In this document: positions 1 through 9,380 of the stretch, one piece after another | Numbering within the stretch: the first letter of the stretch is position 1 | How the letters are laid out: each line of letters begins with the position of its first letter | Origin: Flavobacteriaceae bacterium PS02293 | GTDB lineage: Bacteria > Bacteroidota > Bacteroidia > Flavobacteriales > Weeksellaceae | Assembly (NCBI GenBank): GCA_029960045.1 | Contig: JASCOV010000008.1 | Coordinates: forward strand, 1-64,000 | Length of the DNA stretch: 64,000 nt | Direction: 5' to 3' | Made by a program: the position numbers and the translations under genes | The notes under the pieces: model-generated | The model's database searches: none | What the model was told of the DNA's origin: nothing | What the model saw: only the letters and a program-made list of their open reading frames with translations

Positions 1-20
1 AACCTCTCGATTTGGGTTTG

Positions 21-28
21 CAAAGATA
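21..28 (-). promoter_or_regulatory. leftward -7 element (TATCTTTG)
   Basis: Read on the minus strand this is TATCTTTG, a match to the Bacteroidetes sigma-A -7 consensus TAnnTTTG. It points off the left edge of the window, so its gene cannot be named. Confidence 0.4.
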
Positions 29-151
29 GTGTTTCCTTTTTATCCCGCAAGACTTTTATTAATTTTATTTCCACTTATTTATAAGCTTCTAATTATATCA
101 ATACTTCTCTTACCGGCCTCCTGCGCTACCAATACTCTCGTTTTGGTTCTG

Positions 152-183
152 CAAATATAGGGTGGAAAAAGCTGCACTTGCAA
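152..183 (-). promoter_or_regulatory. leftward promoter, TTG-N21-TATATTTG
   Basis: The minus strand reads TATATTTG at 159-152, with a TTG at 183-181, 21 bases upstream. This fits the Bacteroidetes -33/-7 arrangement. It points to a gene beyond the left edge. Confidence 0.45.
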
Positions 184-331
184 ATGGATTTAACATAATG
201 TTTACAATTGTGTAAAACTACCGTAATTAATCAACTGTAAAACAGTAAGATATAAGCTGTTTTAAAGTTATCCACATTATGTTAAATAACCTTAAATGGG
301 CAACAAATGTAGATTTGATGGGATTTGCGAC

Positions 332-490
332 AGGGATAGTAGCGGTTATCCTTTTGCTTTTTCGTTGATGGGTTGAGGAAATGTGATTGGATAAAGAATG
401 CTTCTTTATATATAGTGTGTTGAAGCATGTCAAAAAAAGGAAAAGATAGTAGCCCTTCGACAGGCTCAGGATAAACTACTAGCACGATGA
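332..490. repeat. composite intergenic repeat, copy 1
   Basis: Two short blocks, AGGGATAGTAGCGG followed by WWATCCTTTT at 332-355 and CCTTCGACAGGCTCAGGAT at about 454-472, occur in the same order and orientation as at 38033-38117. The second block runs on into ATAAACTACTAGC, also shared with the other copy (ATAAACTTCTAGC). This points to a mobile or gene-converted intergenic element, not a gene. Confidence 0.7.
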
Positions 491-625
491 CAAAAATAGC
501 GTGGGGAAAGAAATGGCTTTTTGGCTGTTGCCCGAAGTATTGGAATCGGTAAGTAAAAAATTAAACCTCGGTATAATTTCTCTCAGATTGACCAGATCGT
601 GTAGATTTAATAGGATTGAAAATAA

Positions 626-994
626 TTAGATTCGGTTTTGGAATTTTTCATACCTATTATATATATAGTATGAAAGTGATAAACCTAAAGTATCTGCAAC
701 AGCATCTAATATTTCCAGTGAGCGACCCCACTTCATTACGTCTTGAAGAATCTCTGTGAGCAATGCGTAGGAAACCAGAATTAGGAAAAAGTATAAAAGT
801 GTGATCTTGGGAAAACGAATACGGAAGAAAAATCCAAGAAGGAAAAATATTGAAAAGTGAATGATCTTATCTATATGTGGAAACATAAAGGAATATTCTT
901 TGTTCTCTATGCCTGGACGCAAAAGCATATAAGTAAGAAATGCCCAATAAATGGGCAATGTGATCTTACTGTATTTGTTTATTAGATTATCCAA
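626..994 (-). CDS. VanZ-like small membrane protein
   Basis: A 122-aa protein with four hydrophobic segments at roughly residues 12-28, 42-60, 63-84 and 94-113. The order of segments and the polar stretch between helices 3 and 4 ([15 protein letters not shown]...DAVADTLG) are typical of VanZ-family proteins. VanZ is named from a teicoplanin resistance gene, but most family members have no known role. The start overlaps the 3' end of gcvH by 8 bp, so the two are probably translated from one message. VanZ-like genes next to gcvH and sprA are, from memory, common in Flavobacteriia. Confidence 0.8.
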   Translation of the reverse strand: MDNLINKYSKITLPIYWAFLTYMLLRPGIENKEYSFMFPHIDKIIHFSIFFLLGFFFRIRFPKITLLYFFLILVSYALLTEILQDVMKWGRSLEILDAVADTLGLSLSYYIYNRYEKFQNRI

Positions 995-1364
995 CTACTT
1001 CCTGGTATTCTTCTGCAGATAATAATTTGGTGAAATCTGCATCTTCAGCAACTTTCAATTTGATGATCCAGCCTTTTCCGTACGGATCTGTATTTAGTAG
1101 TTCTGGCTGATCTTCTAATTCTGCGTTCACTTCTAAAACGGTTCCCGGAATTGGAAGGAAAAGATCAGAAACAGTTTTCACAGCTTCTACACTTCCGAAA
1201 ACGTCGCCTTCGTTAAGATCTTCGTCAACAGTGTCAACATCTACGAATACGATGTCTCCCAATTCGCCTTGAGCATAATCTGTGATTCCGATGATTGCAG
1301 TGTCTCCTTCTACTTTAACCCACTCGTGGTCTTTGGTGTACTTTAGTTCTGATGGTGTGTTCAT
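987..1364 (-). CDS. gcvH: glycine cleavage system H protein
   Basis: This 125-aa protein has the normal length for GcvH. It carries the lipoyl attachment lysine at residue 63 in [10 protein letters not shown], and the conserved stretch GDIVFVD sits upstream. GcvH shuttles the methylamine group of glycine between the P, T and L proteins through its lipoyl arm. No other gcv gene is nearby, as is usual in this phylum. A well-formed promoter lies 20-50 bp upstream of the start. The gene is downstream of the sprA terminator and is therefore transcribed separately from sprA. Confidence 0.97.
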   Translation of the reverse strand: MNTPSELKYTKDHEWVKVEGDTAIIGITDYAQGELGDIVFVDVDTVDEDLNEGDVFGSVEAVKTVSDLFLPIPGTVLEVNAELEDQPELLNTDPYGKGWIIKLKVAEDADFTKLLSAEEYQEVVG

Positions 1365-1384
1365 TTCTTTTGATTAGGTTTTGG

Positions 1385-1415
1385 CAAATTTAATTATATA
1401 ATTATGATATGACAA
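1385..1415 (-). promoter_or_regulatory. gcvH promoter, TTG-N20-TAAATTTG
   Basis: The minus strand shows TTG at 1415-1413 and TAAATTTG at 1392-1385, separated by 20 bases. This is a full match to the Bacteroidetes -33/-7 pattern. The predicted start site lies about 15 bases before the gcvH ATG. Confidence 0.65.
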
Positions 1416-1434
1416 TAGAATGAAAATAAATTAC

Positions 1435-1470
1435 AAAAAAAGAGCAAACAAAAATGCTTACTCTTTTTTT
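1435..1470 (-). terminator. Rho-independent terminator after sprA
   Basis: AAAAAAAGAG at 1435-1444 pairs with CTCTTTTTTT at 1461-1470 around a 16-base loop. On the minus strand the stem lies 50 bases after the sprA stop and ends in a run of U. It can also work in the other direction. Confidence 0.6.
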
Positions 1471-1522
1471 AGATGTTAGAAGTTAGATTTTAGAAATTAG
1501 ATTCTAACTTGGAACTTAATTA

Positions 1523-4500
1523 TTAATTTGCTCCAGATCCTCCAAATGTCAACGTTGCCGTAATACCTGCTCTGGTTGTAGATAATGGGAATGCTGTCGA
1601 GATTTTATATTTGGTCATCATCTGATCGTAGAAGAATTTCAGATTCAGATTTTGAGACATATTATAGTCTGCAGATAACTTTAAGCTGAAGATATTCTGA
1701 CCACCTGTTACCTGGGAATCATCAATCAAGATATTAGTAATAGTCGTTTTGCTATCTCTCATTGATAAGTCAACTCTCATATTAAGGTCGCTCTTCACAT
1801 CTCTTGATTTGCCTTGGTAATTAAGGCGGATCTTAAGATCTTTCAAGATATAACCGTAACCAACTACAAATTCATTTCCTGCTTCCTCAGTCAATGTTGT
1901 GTTTACCAATCCTAAAATAAAGGTTCTGTCTCTGTTGTAATTGAAACGGAATTGCATGTTATTTCTCATCGTCACGTCAAAACCGATTAGCGGATAGAAA
2001 GATTCTGTATATCCAACTTGTGAGAATGTATAAGGATTGTATCTGTTTCCATTGGAGTCATAAGCTGTTTCTGCATTCGTCAAATCTCTGTTGTAATAAT
2101 CGATGCTAGATTGAACACCCGACATTGTAAATGTAGAGGTATAAGAATGCAACACATCAAACTTCGAGAACATACTATTCACAATTGGTAAATTTCTAAG
2201 TCCTGAATAAACAAGCTTCCAGTTTGGCAATGGTGTTTTCGCTTTGGTTGGATTGCCCATTTGTTTTGGAGATTTACCTTCGATTGCAGCTTTGAATGCC
2301 GGAATCAAGATGTATGAATTACTTTTTGAATAACCTGCTGTAAATCCTTCTCTGTCTTTGATACCTTCATACTGTTGAGAAATTGCCAGTGCGTTATCCT
2401 TAATAGATTGATAAAGCGCTGCTCCATCTTTGAAAGAGGTATTAAATGTCCAAGCCGTATTGGAATAAGTGATAAGTTCTGTTCCGAAAGCATCTCTGTA
2501 ACCACGGTAATCTTCCAATTCATTAACTCGATAAACATTGTAACCACCTTGAACATAATTCCTACTGTAAGTTTGTAATACATTGAAATCTATTCTAAGA
2601 TCATTCGCCGGCATAATTTGTAAATTACCAGTAAGCGTTCTGTTATTAAGTTCAGAATAAGCATCACTCATTAATTCAGAATTAGAAACCCAACCATTTT
2701 CAATCACGGTTCTTCTTATATCTGACTGAGAACCGAGCAAGAATCCAATTGTTGGTCCGCCAAGTGTCTGTCCGTAACCATAGAAGTTAGGTGCGGATAG
2801 TAAACCTGGCAACACAATACCGTTGCTTTCATTATAATTAAAGTCTAATTGTTTGAAAGACGTTAAAGCATAAGCTACAGCCTGAACCGGACTTAACTTA
2901 TTTTTGAATTTATAAGTTTTGAATTTGAACCTGCTATTCTTCTTAGTGAATGCTGTGTTATAAACATTATTAAGAGAGTCAATTTCCTGGCGGCGTTTCT
3001 GCATTGTCTCAGAAATCTTCTTGAAGTAACCAAACTTACCAAAGAACTTCGGAATATCAACTGTAGAAGTTGCAACAATTGCATTGGTATTCTGAGAAAG
3101 GTTACCCAGATTTTCTGTTCTACCATCGAATTCAACATTTCTGGAAGCCGTAGATCTTGCATTCCAGTTGTATTGGAATTGGTAACTAAGCTCTGCATTG
3201 ATGAAATCCAAATATGGGAAATATTCAAATGGTAATCTATAGTTCAACTGTGCTCTATGGTTGTATAAAACTGGACGACCCGCTCGGAAAGGATTTCCGA
3301 AGATCGATTTGTTATTCATAGAATTCACGTCAACCTGATCATTCAAAGTTTTTGTTTCGGAATTGATTTCCAACTTCAAAGACTTGGTAAAATTAAATCC
3401 TAAACTATACTGCCAACCGAAGAAGAAGTTTCTGTTTCTGATCACATCAAAATCTGAACCTCCATTTCCGGAAAGTAAAGCATCCACATTTCTGTACTCC
3501 AACTCATTATAATTTCTGTCCAAAATCGTTCTGAAAGATAATCTTGTCGGAACCGGATTGAAATTAAATTCCTTGATCCATCTCAAATATTTGTAAGACT
3601 TAGCTGTATCGCTAATCATCTTATTGAATGGTTTTAAAACATACGGTTTGAAAGTATAGTTATACTCAACATAACCTTTCAGATATTGTTTGTAATTTCT
3701 TTTCGTGTAAACATCGCGATAGAAATCATCGTTGTAAATTGCTGTTACACTAAGGTTTTCTACATCATAGAATTTCGGTTTTTTATCCGGATTCATTCTG
3801 TCTTTTCTCATGTTCACAACACCAATACTTCTCTGTTGCGTGTAAGTACTTACCACTTTTTTCAGTTCAGCTTCGTTCGGAGCTTTGGTAAGTTCTACGT
3901 CATTATCCAACGGATTGTATTTTGGATTGGTCATCGTCTGTGTGTAAGAATAGTTCACAGGGATTTTCATTCCTACTTTTTCCGGTAAAAACTTATCTAC
4001 ATTCACAGTTGTATTAATACTGAAAGCAGAATTATCATCCTGAGATCTTTCTGATGGTTTCTGATCTATTGCTCCAAATCCTACAGAAGCATAAGAAGCA
4101 TTGGCATTAACCATTGCAAAATCTCCAAGGTTGAAGTTCAGACTTGCGTTACCGGCGTATCCACCTTTATTCTCAATTTCCGAAAGACGGATTTCGTTGA
4201 CCCAAAGTATAAGATCTTTTGCAGAGGCTTTTCGATTTCCTTTTGAATCTAAGACCTCATTTCTTACACCTAACATTATAGTTGTAATGTTACCAATACT
4301 TGGTCGCCCTTTTATATAGATTTTTTTGTTATCATCACCATAATCTTGATATAAATATCTTTTATCAATAGCAATTTCAGCAGTACCAGCTCTCAGTAGC
4401 TCATCTCGTTTTAATTTTCCGTTGACAAAATTTTCAACTTCAAAATCTACATTGTTATCTGCCGGCCAAATATCTAATTGTGATGTTGCGTTTTTTGCAG

Positions 4501-7500
4501 TATAGTTAAGTGCTGCTTCATATTCATAATAATTATCTGTTGCATCACTACCAAAACGGATAAAGAATTTTGCATTTTTATCTGGATCTACAACACTAGG
4601 ATTCTTCAAATCTTCTGCGTGTACAAACAACTGTAGTTTTTTGTAACGACGCATATCAAGGCTTGTATTTTTGAAAACACCTTTAGTCGTTGTAAGTTCA
4701 GTTGCCTTCATATATAAAGAAGACTCGTTTTGTCTTTGTGCTCCGGCATTTCCGCTTAATACTTGTCTGTCAATTCCTGGAGGCAAAACATACGGAGGAG
4801 TTCCTAATGCATTCTCTTCAAGATTAACACTTCCAATATCAAATTTAGAATTATCTACATCTATATTTCCTTCATCTACAGTTCCGACTGGTGTTAAATT
4901 CTTAGTATATTTTCTCCAATCAGATCTTACAAGATCTAGAGATCCAAATCTAAGGGTTGAAGTCTGATCAAAACCCTTCATTAATAATCTTGCAAATCTT
5001 ACATTATTAAGGACAGATGAACTTGAGCCTTCAACAAAAGGATTACTGGTTGAACCTACACCGTCATAATTTGCAACTGGAATTCTGAATAGATACCATT
5101 TTACTTTTTTGGATTGTCCGTTTTCAAACTTAACATCTACTTCTTTTACATCTACAATCTTATTAGTTCCTAAAACCAAACTGCTAGGTGAAAGATCAAC
5201 TGTATACTGATTGTAATTTTCTGTCTGATCCAAGTTGTAATCTCTGTTCACATCTTCCGCATCTGGTGTTTGTGTAGCTACTTCCAAAGTATTAGCAGCT
5301 GAGTTACCTTCCGGTCCACGGAAATATTTGTAACGTTCTGTCAAAGATGATGCAAGATCTCCAGTAAATCTGTCCGACATATAGAATACAAAGTTATCAG
5401 AAGCAGGATCTAGCTCATTAGTAACTGGATTCACAAAACTAACCCCAAATTTTTGTTCTTCCTGATTTCCATTAAGACCATCATAACCAAGATCCTGCTG
5501 TGTCCTCTCATCACCTTCTGTTGAGAAAGCATAAAGAATAGGGAATTGACTTGGCTGAGCTCCCCAATTTGTAGTTGAAGTATTAGTAACCGTACTAGAA
5601 GTTGGCAATCCATTTTCGTATTGTAGTTTACCATCTTTCAAGACATCTTCGGAAACGTTTCCTAATTGTAGTAATAATTTTGGATCACTTCCTAAAGTAT
5701 TTCCATCAGCGTGAGGATCTTGCAACCAGAACTCAACATAATCAATATTAGAGGTTATAAAGTTGGTAACGGAAATTGGTCTCATTAGCCCTGCCCATCT
5801 CTGAGAAGTTACTTCAGTAGCCGGATTGACGTTATATGGACCTCTTTCTTCCGGATAATAAGTAATATCAAAAGTATTAAGAAGCGTCTGCTCTCCTGCA
5901 ACATAATCTCTGTTGTTGTAAAGTTCTTTCATCTGCACTCTTCTGGATGCAAAATTGGAAAGCGTTGCTGCATTGATTCCGTTTGGTGCATTTCCACCAA
6001 CACCATAGAATCTCGGATCAATTGTATACCAAGACAAAAGCCCTCTCCCATACCCACTTTTGATATCATCGTTGTTTACCGTTTGTGGGAAAACAACAAG
6101 ATCATCTTTATTTTTCTCAGGTCGAGATGCTAAACTCCATGTTGCTGGTTCTTTCAATGAAATTTTGGAAGTTGTCTGCTCGAAATCATCAATATAAGAC
6201 TGATCATTGATTCCCTTGCTTTGTCCTGGAATTAGATATGCTCCTTCTGCTTTGAAGTTTAGATTAGAAGCCGCTTCCGTATTGACGAACGGTATTTTAT
6301 CTGTTAATCTTGTAAGGAATGGCAATTCATTATTATACATTAAATTAAATCCTGCCATTGTATTACTCACAGCTTCCTGACCATAATTTACTTTTTGAGT
6401 TAGTGGTCTTTCGGAATAATTGACAACAGTAGCTCCGACTGTCAAATGCTCATTGAATTTTCTCTCAAGGTTAAGTCCCCAGAAACTTTTTCTCTGAGTA
6501 TTAAAGGTTAATTGATTTTCTAATGAAATATTAATCGCCTGTCCGGATTGTTTTACAGTTTCATTAATAATCGTAACTGTTCCAAGCATATAATCAACGG
6601 TATAATCTACACCTTCAACTAATTGTGCTCCGTTTGCAGTCACTTTTACCGAACCTTGCGGAACGTTGATTGCTCCAAGAGAAATCCCCTGACCTTGAGT
6701 ACCTTTGTAACGGCCTTCTATTGTATATCGTAAAGGAATTTCTGTAGGTACCGTTTTTTGTTTATTATATATATCATTAAAAACATACTGTGACTTGTCC
6801 GGAATTGTTAAGATACTTTCCAGATAAGCTCCAAAAGGTTTAGCCTTAGTAAATACTATTTTCCCATTTTCTGCATCTACTGTAATTCCGTTCACAAAAT
6901 CAAAAACACCATCTCCTTTTGTTCCATCTGCATTGTTTTGTGAATCTCCGTTAACGTTCAGACGATCCAAATTAAACAATCTAAGCAAATTGGTATCAGC
7001 TGGCATTCCATTATTATATTCTACGCCCGGAAGATAATTAACTTTCCCTCCCGAGCTTTGATCTTTATAATAAACATTTAGCAAGAAATCCTGCGCCTGA
7101 ATCTGGTTGGTATTGAGAGAATAAATATTCTTCATCATCAAATCCCACATTGGAGAAGTCGGATTTACTGCATTATTAATTTTCAAAAGCTTAGTGATAA
7201 GCACAGGATTCTCTTCAGAAAATTCGCCGACTTTATAAACTGTACTAGATCCATTAATGGTGTAAGAATATGACACCGCCAAAAATTGCTCATTATTTAA
7301 CCTCTGATTCAAGGAAAGATAACCCAACTGCGTATTAAACTTATATTCTGAAGTATTAAGTCTCCTCGCTTTAACATTTGTAATATAATGTTCGGTAGGG
7401 GAATATTGTTCCATTGCACCTTGAGAATTCGGAAATGATCTCCCATTCAACAAATTATATGCTGAAGTGACATCTCTGGTCGTACCCAAAGTGGATGATA

Positions 7501-8650
7501 TTTGACTGTAAAGATTGTTATTAGTATTATTAGGCGTAAGACCTTGTCTTTCTCCCAAATCTCTAATCCCAATAATCGGTTTTTGACTTTCAAGATTGGC
7601 TCCGCCTTGATCCAAAATATAAACCTCCATCCTCGTAATATTGATTCTGGAATTGATTAATGGATAATTTGCCAATGAAGAATCATAATTATCTAAAAAG
7701 TAATGTCCTAAGTAATAATGCTGATTATCTTCATAGTCATAAGCATTAATTTTAAAAGTACTCATCGTTCCGCCACCTTGTGCAACGATAGTTTTCGCTT
7801 CACCTTGTTGTTGTGAAAACACCAAAGTTCCGGTTGTTTTACCCAACTGGAATTCTGTTTTAAGACCAAATAAAGATTGTGAACCTCGGATCAAGCTTGT
7901 AGAAAGCGGCATACTGATGTTACCAACTTCTACTCTTTTGATAATTTTATCTTCCGGATCCTGTCCTTTTTCATTAAGACCTTTGTTCATAAGATCTTTC
8001 CAAGAACCCTTTGCTTGCCAAACCATATTCATACGATTCTCAAAAGCAAAACCACTTTGTGTATCGTAATTGGCTTTTAACTGAAGATTTTCTCCTACTT
8101 TTCCAGTAATTCCCAACTGGATTCTTTGTTGAATATTAATCGCAAAACTTTTTCTGTTCTGCGGAAGAATCAATGGATTATCAATTTTCTGAGATAAAAT
8201 ACCTAAATCAAAAGAAGCAAAACCTTGCGGAATCAACTCTATTTTGTTGCTGCCAAAGATATTTTCGAACATTTTGTTCTTAATCGTAACAGACGGAATT
8301 AGTCCCTTTTTCTTAGCATCAGTCTGGTCTTTTCTACGTCCAAGATCATTCAAAAGTGATTTTTCTTCGTAATAAGAACGAAGATTATTCTCCATGGTGT
8401 AGTTTTTGTATTCTTCAAACGTCATTGCGATTGGAGCACCTACAACAGTGTTCCCAACTTTTGGATATAGATAATACATTGCAGTGGCAATATCGTAATA
8501 TGCCTCATATCTGATAGGATCGCCAAGACTAAAATCTTTCCTACCACTTATCAAAGTGTCAGAAGGTTTTTCTTGGGCAAATACGTTGGTAAAACCTACA
8601 AAAACTAAAAAAAGGAGGGTTAATTTATAAAGGTAAATATTTTTCTTCAC
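1523..8650 (-). CDS. sprA: SprA, T9SS outer-membrane translocon protein
   Basis: A 2375-aa protein with a signal peptide (MKKNIYLYKLTLLFLVFVGF, cleavage after about residue 25 before QEKP). The length, the beta-rich composition and the many aromatic and asparagine residues match SprA (Sov in Porphyromonas). SprA forms the giant 36-strand outer-membrane barrel through which type IX cargo leaves the cell, and is required for gliding in gliding species. The start lies 42 bp after ruvA, and the order ruvA-sprA-gcvH supports the call. Several proteins in this window carry T9SS sorting tails and would be its clients (30795-32807, 41582-43315, 45274-46020). No frameshift is seen over 7.1 kb. Confidence 0.96.
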   Translation of the reverse strand: MKKNIYLYKLTLLFLVFVGFTNVFAQEKPSDTLISGRKDFSLGDPIRYEAYYDIATAMYYLYPKVGNTVVGAPIAMTFEEYKNYTMENNLRSYYEEKSLLNDLGRRKDQTDAKKKGLIPSVTIKNKMFENIFGSNKIELIPQGFASFDLGILSQKIDNPLILPQNRKSFAINIQQRIQLGITGKVGENLQLKANYDTQSGFAFENRMNMVWQAKGSWKDLMNKGLNEKGQDPEDKIIKRVEVGNISMPLSTSLIRGSQSLFGLKTEFQLGKTTGTLVFSQQQGEAKTIVAQGGGTMSTFKINAYDYEDNQHYYLGHYFLDNYDSSLANYPLINSRINITRMEVYILDQGGANLESQKPIIGIRDLGERQGLTPNNTNNNLYSQISSTLGTTRDVTSAYNLLNGRSFPNSQGAMEQYSPTEHYITNVKARRLNTSEYKFNTQLGYLSLNQRLNNEQFLAVSYSYTINGSSTVYKVGEFSEENPVLITKLLKINNAVNPTSPMWDLMMKNIYSLNTNQIQAQDFLLNVYYKDQSSGGKVNYLPGVEYNNGMPADTNLLRLFNLDRLNVNGDSQNNADGTKGDGVFDFVNGITVDAENGKIVFTKAKPFGAYLESILTIPDKSQYVFNDIYNKQKTVPTEIPLRYTIEGRYKGTQGQGISLGAINVPQGSVKVTANGAQLVEGVDYTVDYMLGTVTIINETVKQSGQAINISLENQLTFNTQRKSFWGLNLERKFNEHLTVGATVVNYSERPLTQKVNYGQEAVSNTMAGFNLMYNNELPFLTRLTDKIPFVNTEAASNLNFKAEGAYLIPGQSKGINDQSYIDDFEQTTSKISLKEPATWSLASRPEKNKDDLVVFPQTVNNDDIKSGYGRGLLSWYTIDPRFYGVGGNAPNGINAATLSNFASRRVQMKELYNNRDYVAGEQTLLNTFDITYYPEERGPYNVNPATEVTSQRWAGLMRPISVTNFITSNIDYVEFWLQDPHADGNTLGSDPKLLLQLGNVSEDVLKDGKLQYENGLPTSSTVTNTSTTNWGAQPSQFPILYAFSTEGDERTQQDLGYDGLNGNQEEQKFGVSFVNPVTNELDPASDNFVFYMSDRFTGDLASSLTERYKYFRGPEGNSAANTLEVATQTPDAEDVNRDYNLDQTENYNQYTVDLSPSSLVLGTNKIVDVKEVDVKFENGQSKKVKWYLFRIPVANYDGVGSTSNPFVEGSSSSVLNNVRFARLLMKGFDQTSTLRFGSLDLVRSDWRKYTKNLTPVGTVDEGNIDVDNSKFDIGSVNLEENALGTPPYVLPPGIDRQVLSGNAGAQRQNESSLYMKATELTTTKGVFKNTSLDMRRYKKLQLFVHAEDLKNPSVVDPDKNAKFFIRFGSDATDNYYEYEAALNYTAKNATSQLDIWPADNNVDFEVENFVNGKLKRDELLRAGTAEIAIDKRYLYQDYGDDNKKIYIKGRPSIGNITTIMLGVRNEVLDSKGNRKASAKDLILWVNEIRLSEIENKGGYAGNASLNFNLGDFAMVNANASYASVGFGAIDQKPSERSQDDNSAFSINTTVNVDKFLPEKVGMKIPVNYSYTQTMTNPKYNPLDNDVELTKAPNEAELKKVVSTYTQQRSIGVVNMRKDRMNPDKKPKFYDVENLSVTAIYNDDFYRDVYTKRNYKQYLKGYVEYNYTFKPYVLKPFNKMISDTAKSYKYLRWIKEFNFNPVPTRLSFRTILDRNYNELEYRNVDALLSGNGGSDFDVIRNRNFFFGWQYSLGFNFTKSLKLEINSETKTLNDQVDVNSMNNKSIFGNPFRAGRPVLYNHRAQLNYRLPFEYFPYLDFINAELSYQFQYNWNARSTASRNVEFDGRTENLGNLSQNTNAIVATSTVDIPKFFGKFGYFKKISETMQKRRQEIDSLNNVYNTAFTKKNSRFKFKTYKFKNKLSPVQAVAYALTSFKQLDFNYNESNGIVLPGLLSAPNFYGYGQTLGGPTIGFLLGSQSDIRRTVIENGWVSNSELMSDAYSELNNRTLTGNLQIMPANDLRIDFNVLQTYSRNYVQGGYNVYRVNELEDYRGYRDAFGTELITYSNTAWTFNTSFKDGAALYQSIKDNALAISQQYEGIKDREGFTAGYSKSNSYILIPAFKAAIEGKSPKQMGNPTKAKTPLPNWKLVYSGLRNLPIVNSMFSKFDVLHSYTSTFTMSGVQSSIDYYNRDLTNAETAYDSNGNRYNPYTFSQVGYTESFYPLIGFDVTMRNNMQFRFNYNRDRTFILGLVNTTLTEEAGNEFVVGYGYILKDLKIRLNYQGKSRDVKSDLNMRVDLSMRDSKTTITNILIDDSQVTGGQNIFSLKLSADYNMSQNLNLKFFYDQMMTKYKISTAFPLSTTRAGITATLTFGGSGAN

Positions 8651-8692
8651 TTATATTTTTTTAAGAAATTGATGATAAACTACCATCAAATG

Positions 8693-9277
8693 TTAAATGT
8701 TTTTTAAAATCTCTTTCACTAATTCTTCTATAGAAACTTCCGGATTTTGCTTCAGAATTCTGTCCGCAATTTTCTCACTCACTTTCCTGGAAATCCCTAA
8801 AACTTCTAAAGCAGATAACGCCTCATTCTTGATTTTATTGTTTACCAGATTAGAAAGTTTTTCATCAGAAATACTGAATCCGCCAACCTTGTCACGAAGA
8901 TCGATGATAATTCTTTCAGCAGTTTTCACACCTATTCCTTTCACTTTTTGAATCAATCCACTGTTGCCAGAAAGTATAGCATTAGCCGCATCCGACAAGC
9001 TCAGCGAAGATAGTAATATTAATGCGGAAACAGGTCCAACACCATTAACACTTATTAACAGGTTAAACATCTCTTTTTCCTCTTTACTAAAAAAGCCGAA
9101 AAGTAAATGTGCATCTTCACGAATGATCTGCTGAATATATAGAAAAACCGCAGAATTCAATTTCAGATTTTGAGAAGTCTGCAAACTAAGACTTACATAA
9201 TATCCGATCCCATTGACCTCTATTACGGCAAATGTAGGCGTCAGTTCCTGAACCAAACCTCTTAAAGAATAAATCAT
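8693..9277 (-). CDS. ruvA: Holliday junction branch migration protein RuvA
   Basis: A 194-aa protein with the RuvA layout: an N-terminal OB-fold (MIYSLRGLV start), two helix-hairpin-helix motifs near residues 75-92 (VNGVGPVSALILLSS) and 108-126 (VKGIGVKTAERI), and a C-terminal helical domain that contacts RuvB. RuvA holds the four-way junction while RuvB drives branch migration. It lies just upstream of sprA, with which it probably shares a transcript. No ruvB or ruvC is in view. Confidence 0.97.
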   Translation of the reverse strand: MIYSLRGLVQELTPTFAVIEVNGIGYYVSLSLQTSQNLKLNSAVFLYIQQIIREDAHLLFGFFSKEEKEMFNLLISVNGVGPVSALILLSSLSLSDAANAILSGNSGLIQKVKGIGVKTAERIIIDLRDKVGGFSISDEKLSNLVNNKIKNEALSALEVLGISRKVSEKIADRILKQNPEVSIEELVKEILKNI

Positions 9278-9325
9278 CGAATCAAAAAATTAGGGTTTTG
9301 CGAAGATATAAATTAAGTTAAAGAT

Positions 9326-9356
9326 AAAAGCCATCTTAGTAACTAAAATGGCTTTT
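9326..9356 (-). terminator. terminator after maeB
   Basis: AAAAGCCAT at 9326-9334 pairs perfectly with ATGGCTTTT at 9348-9356. The hairpin lies 25 bases past the maeB stop on the minus strand and is flanked by A/T runs, so it separates maeB from ruvA. Confidence 0.55.
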
Positions 9357-9380
9357 TATCTATATTATGTTGAAATTAAT

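Larger units (their letters stand above)
1..625. other. left-edge intergenic region with composite repeat
   Basis: No convincing gene is visible here. Reading frames on the minus strand translate through the dispersed repeat (a PEPVEG-type peptide) and look spurious. The stretch holds two leftward Bacteroidetes-type promoters near its left end, an AT-rich middle, and a composite repeat at about 332-490 that recurs near 38033-38120. The gene served by the promoters lies outside the window. Confidence 0.7.

Noticed and set aside
282..485. 67-codon minus-strand frame with VYPEPVEG
   Set aside because: The peptide comes from translating the dispersed CCTTCGACAGGCTCAGG repeat; the same peptide shows up at 11626-11919 and 37844-38179 in non-coding gaps.
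3686..3988. 100-codon plus-strand frame inside sprA, and similar antisense frames in sprA and maeB
   Set aside because: Antisense shadows of a long real gene with no start signals or family pattern.
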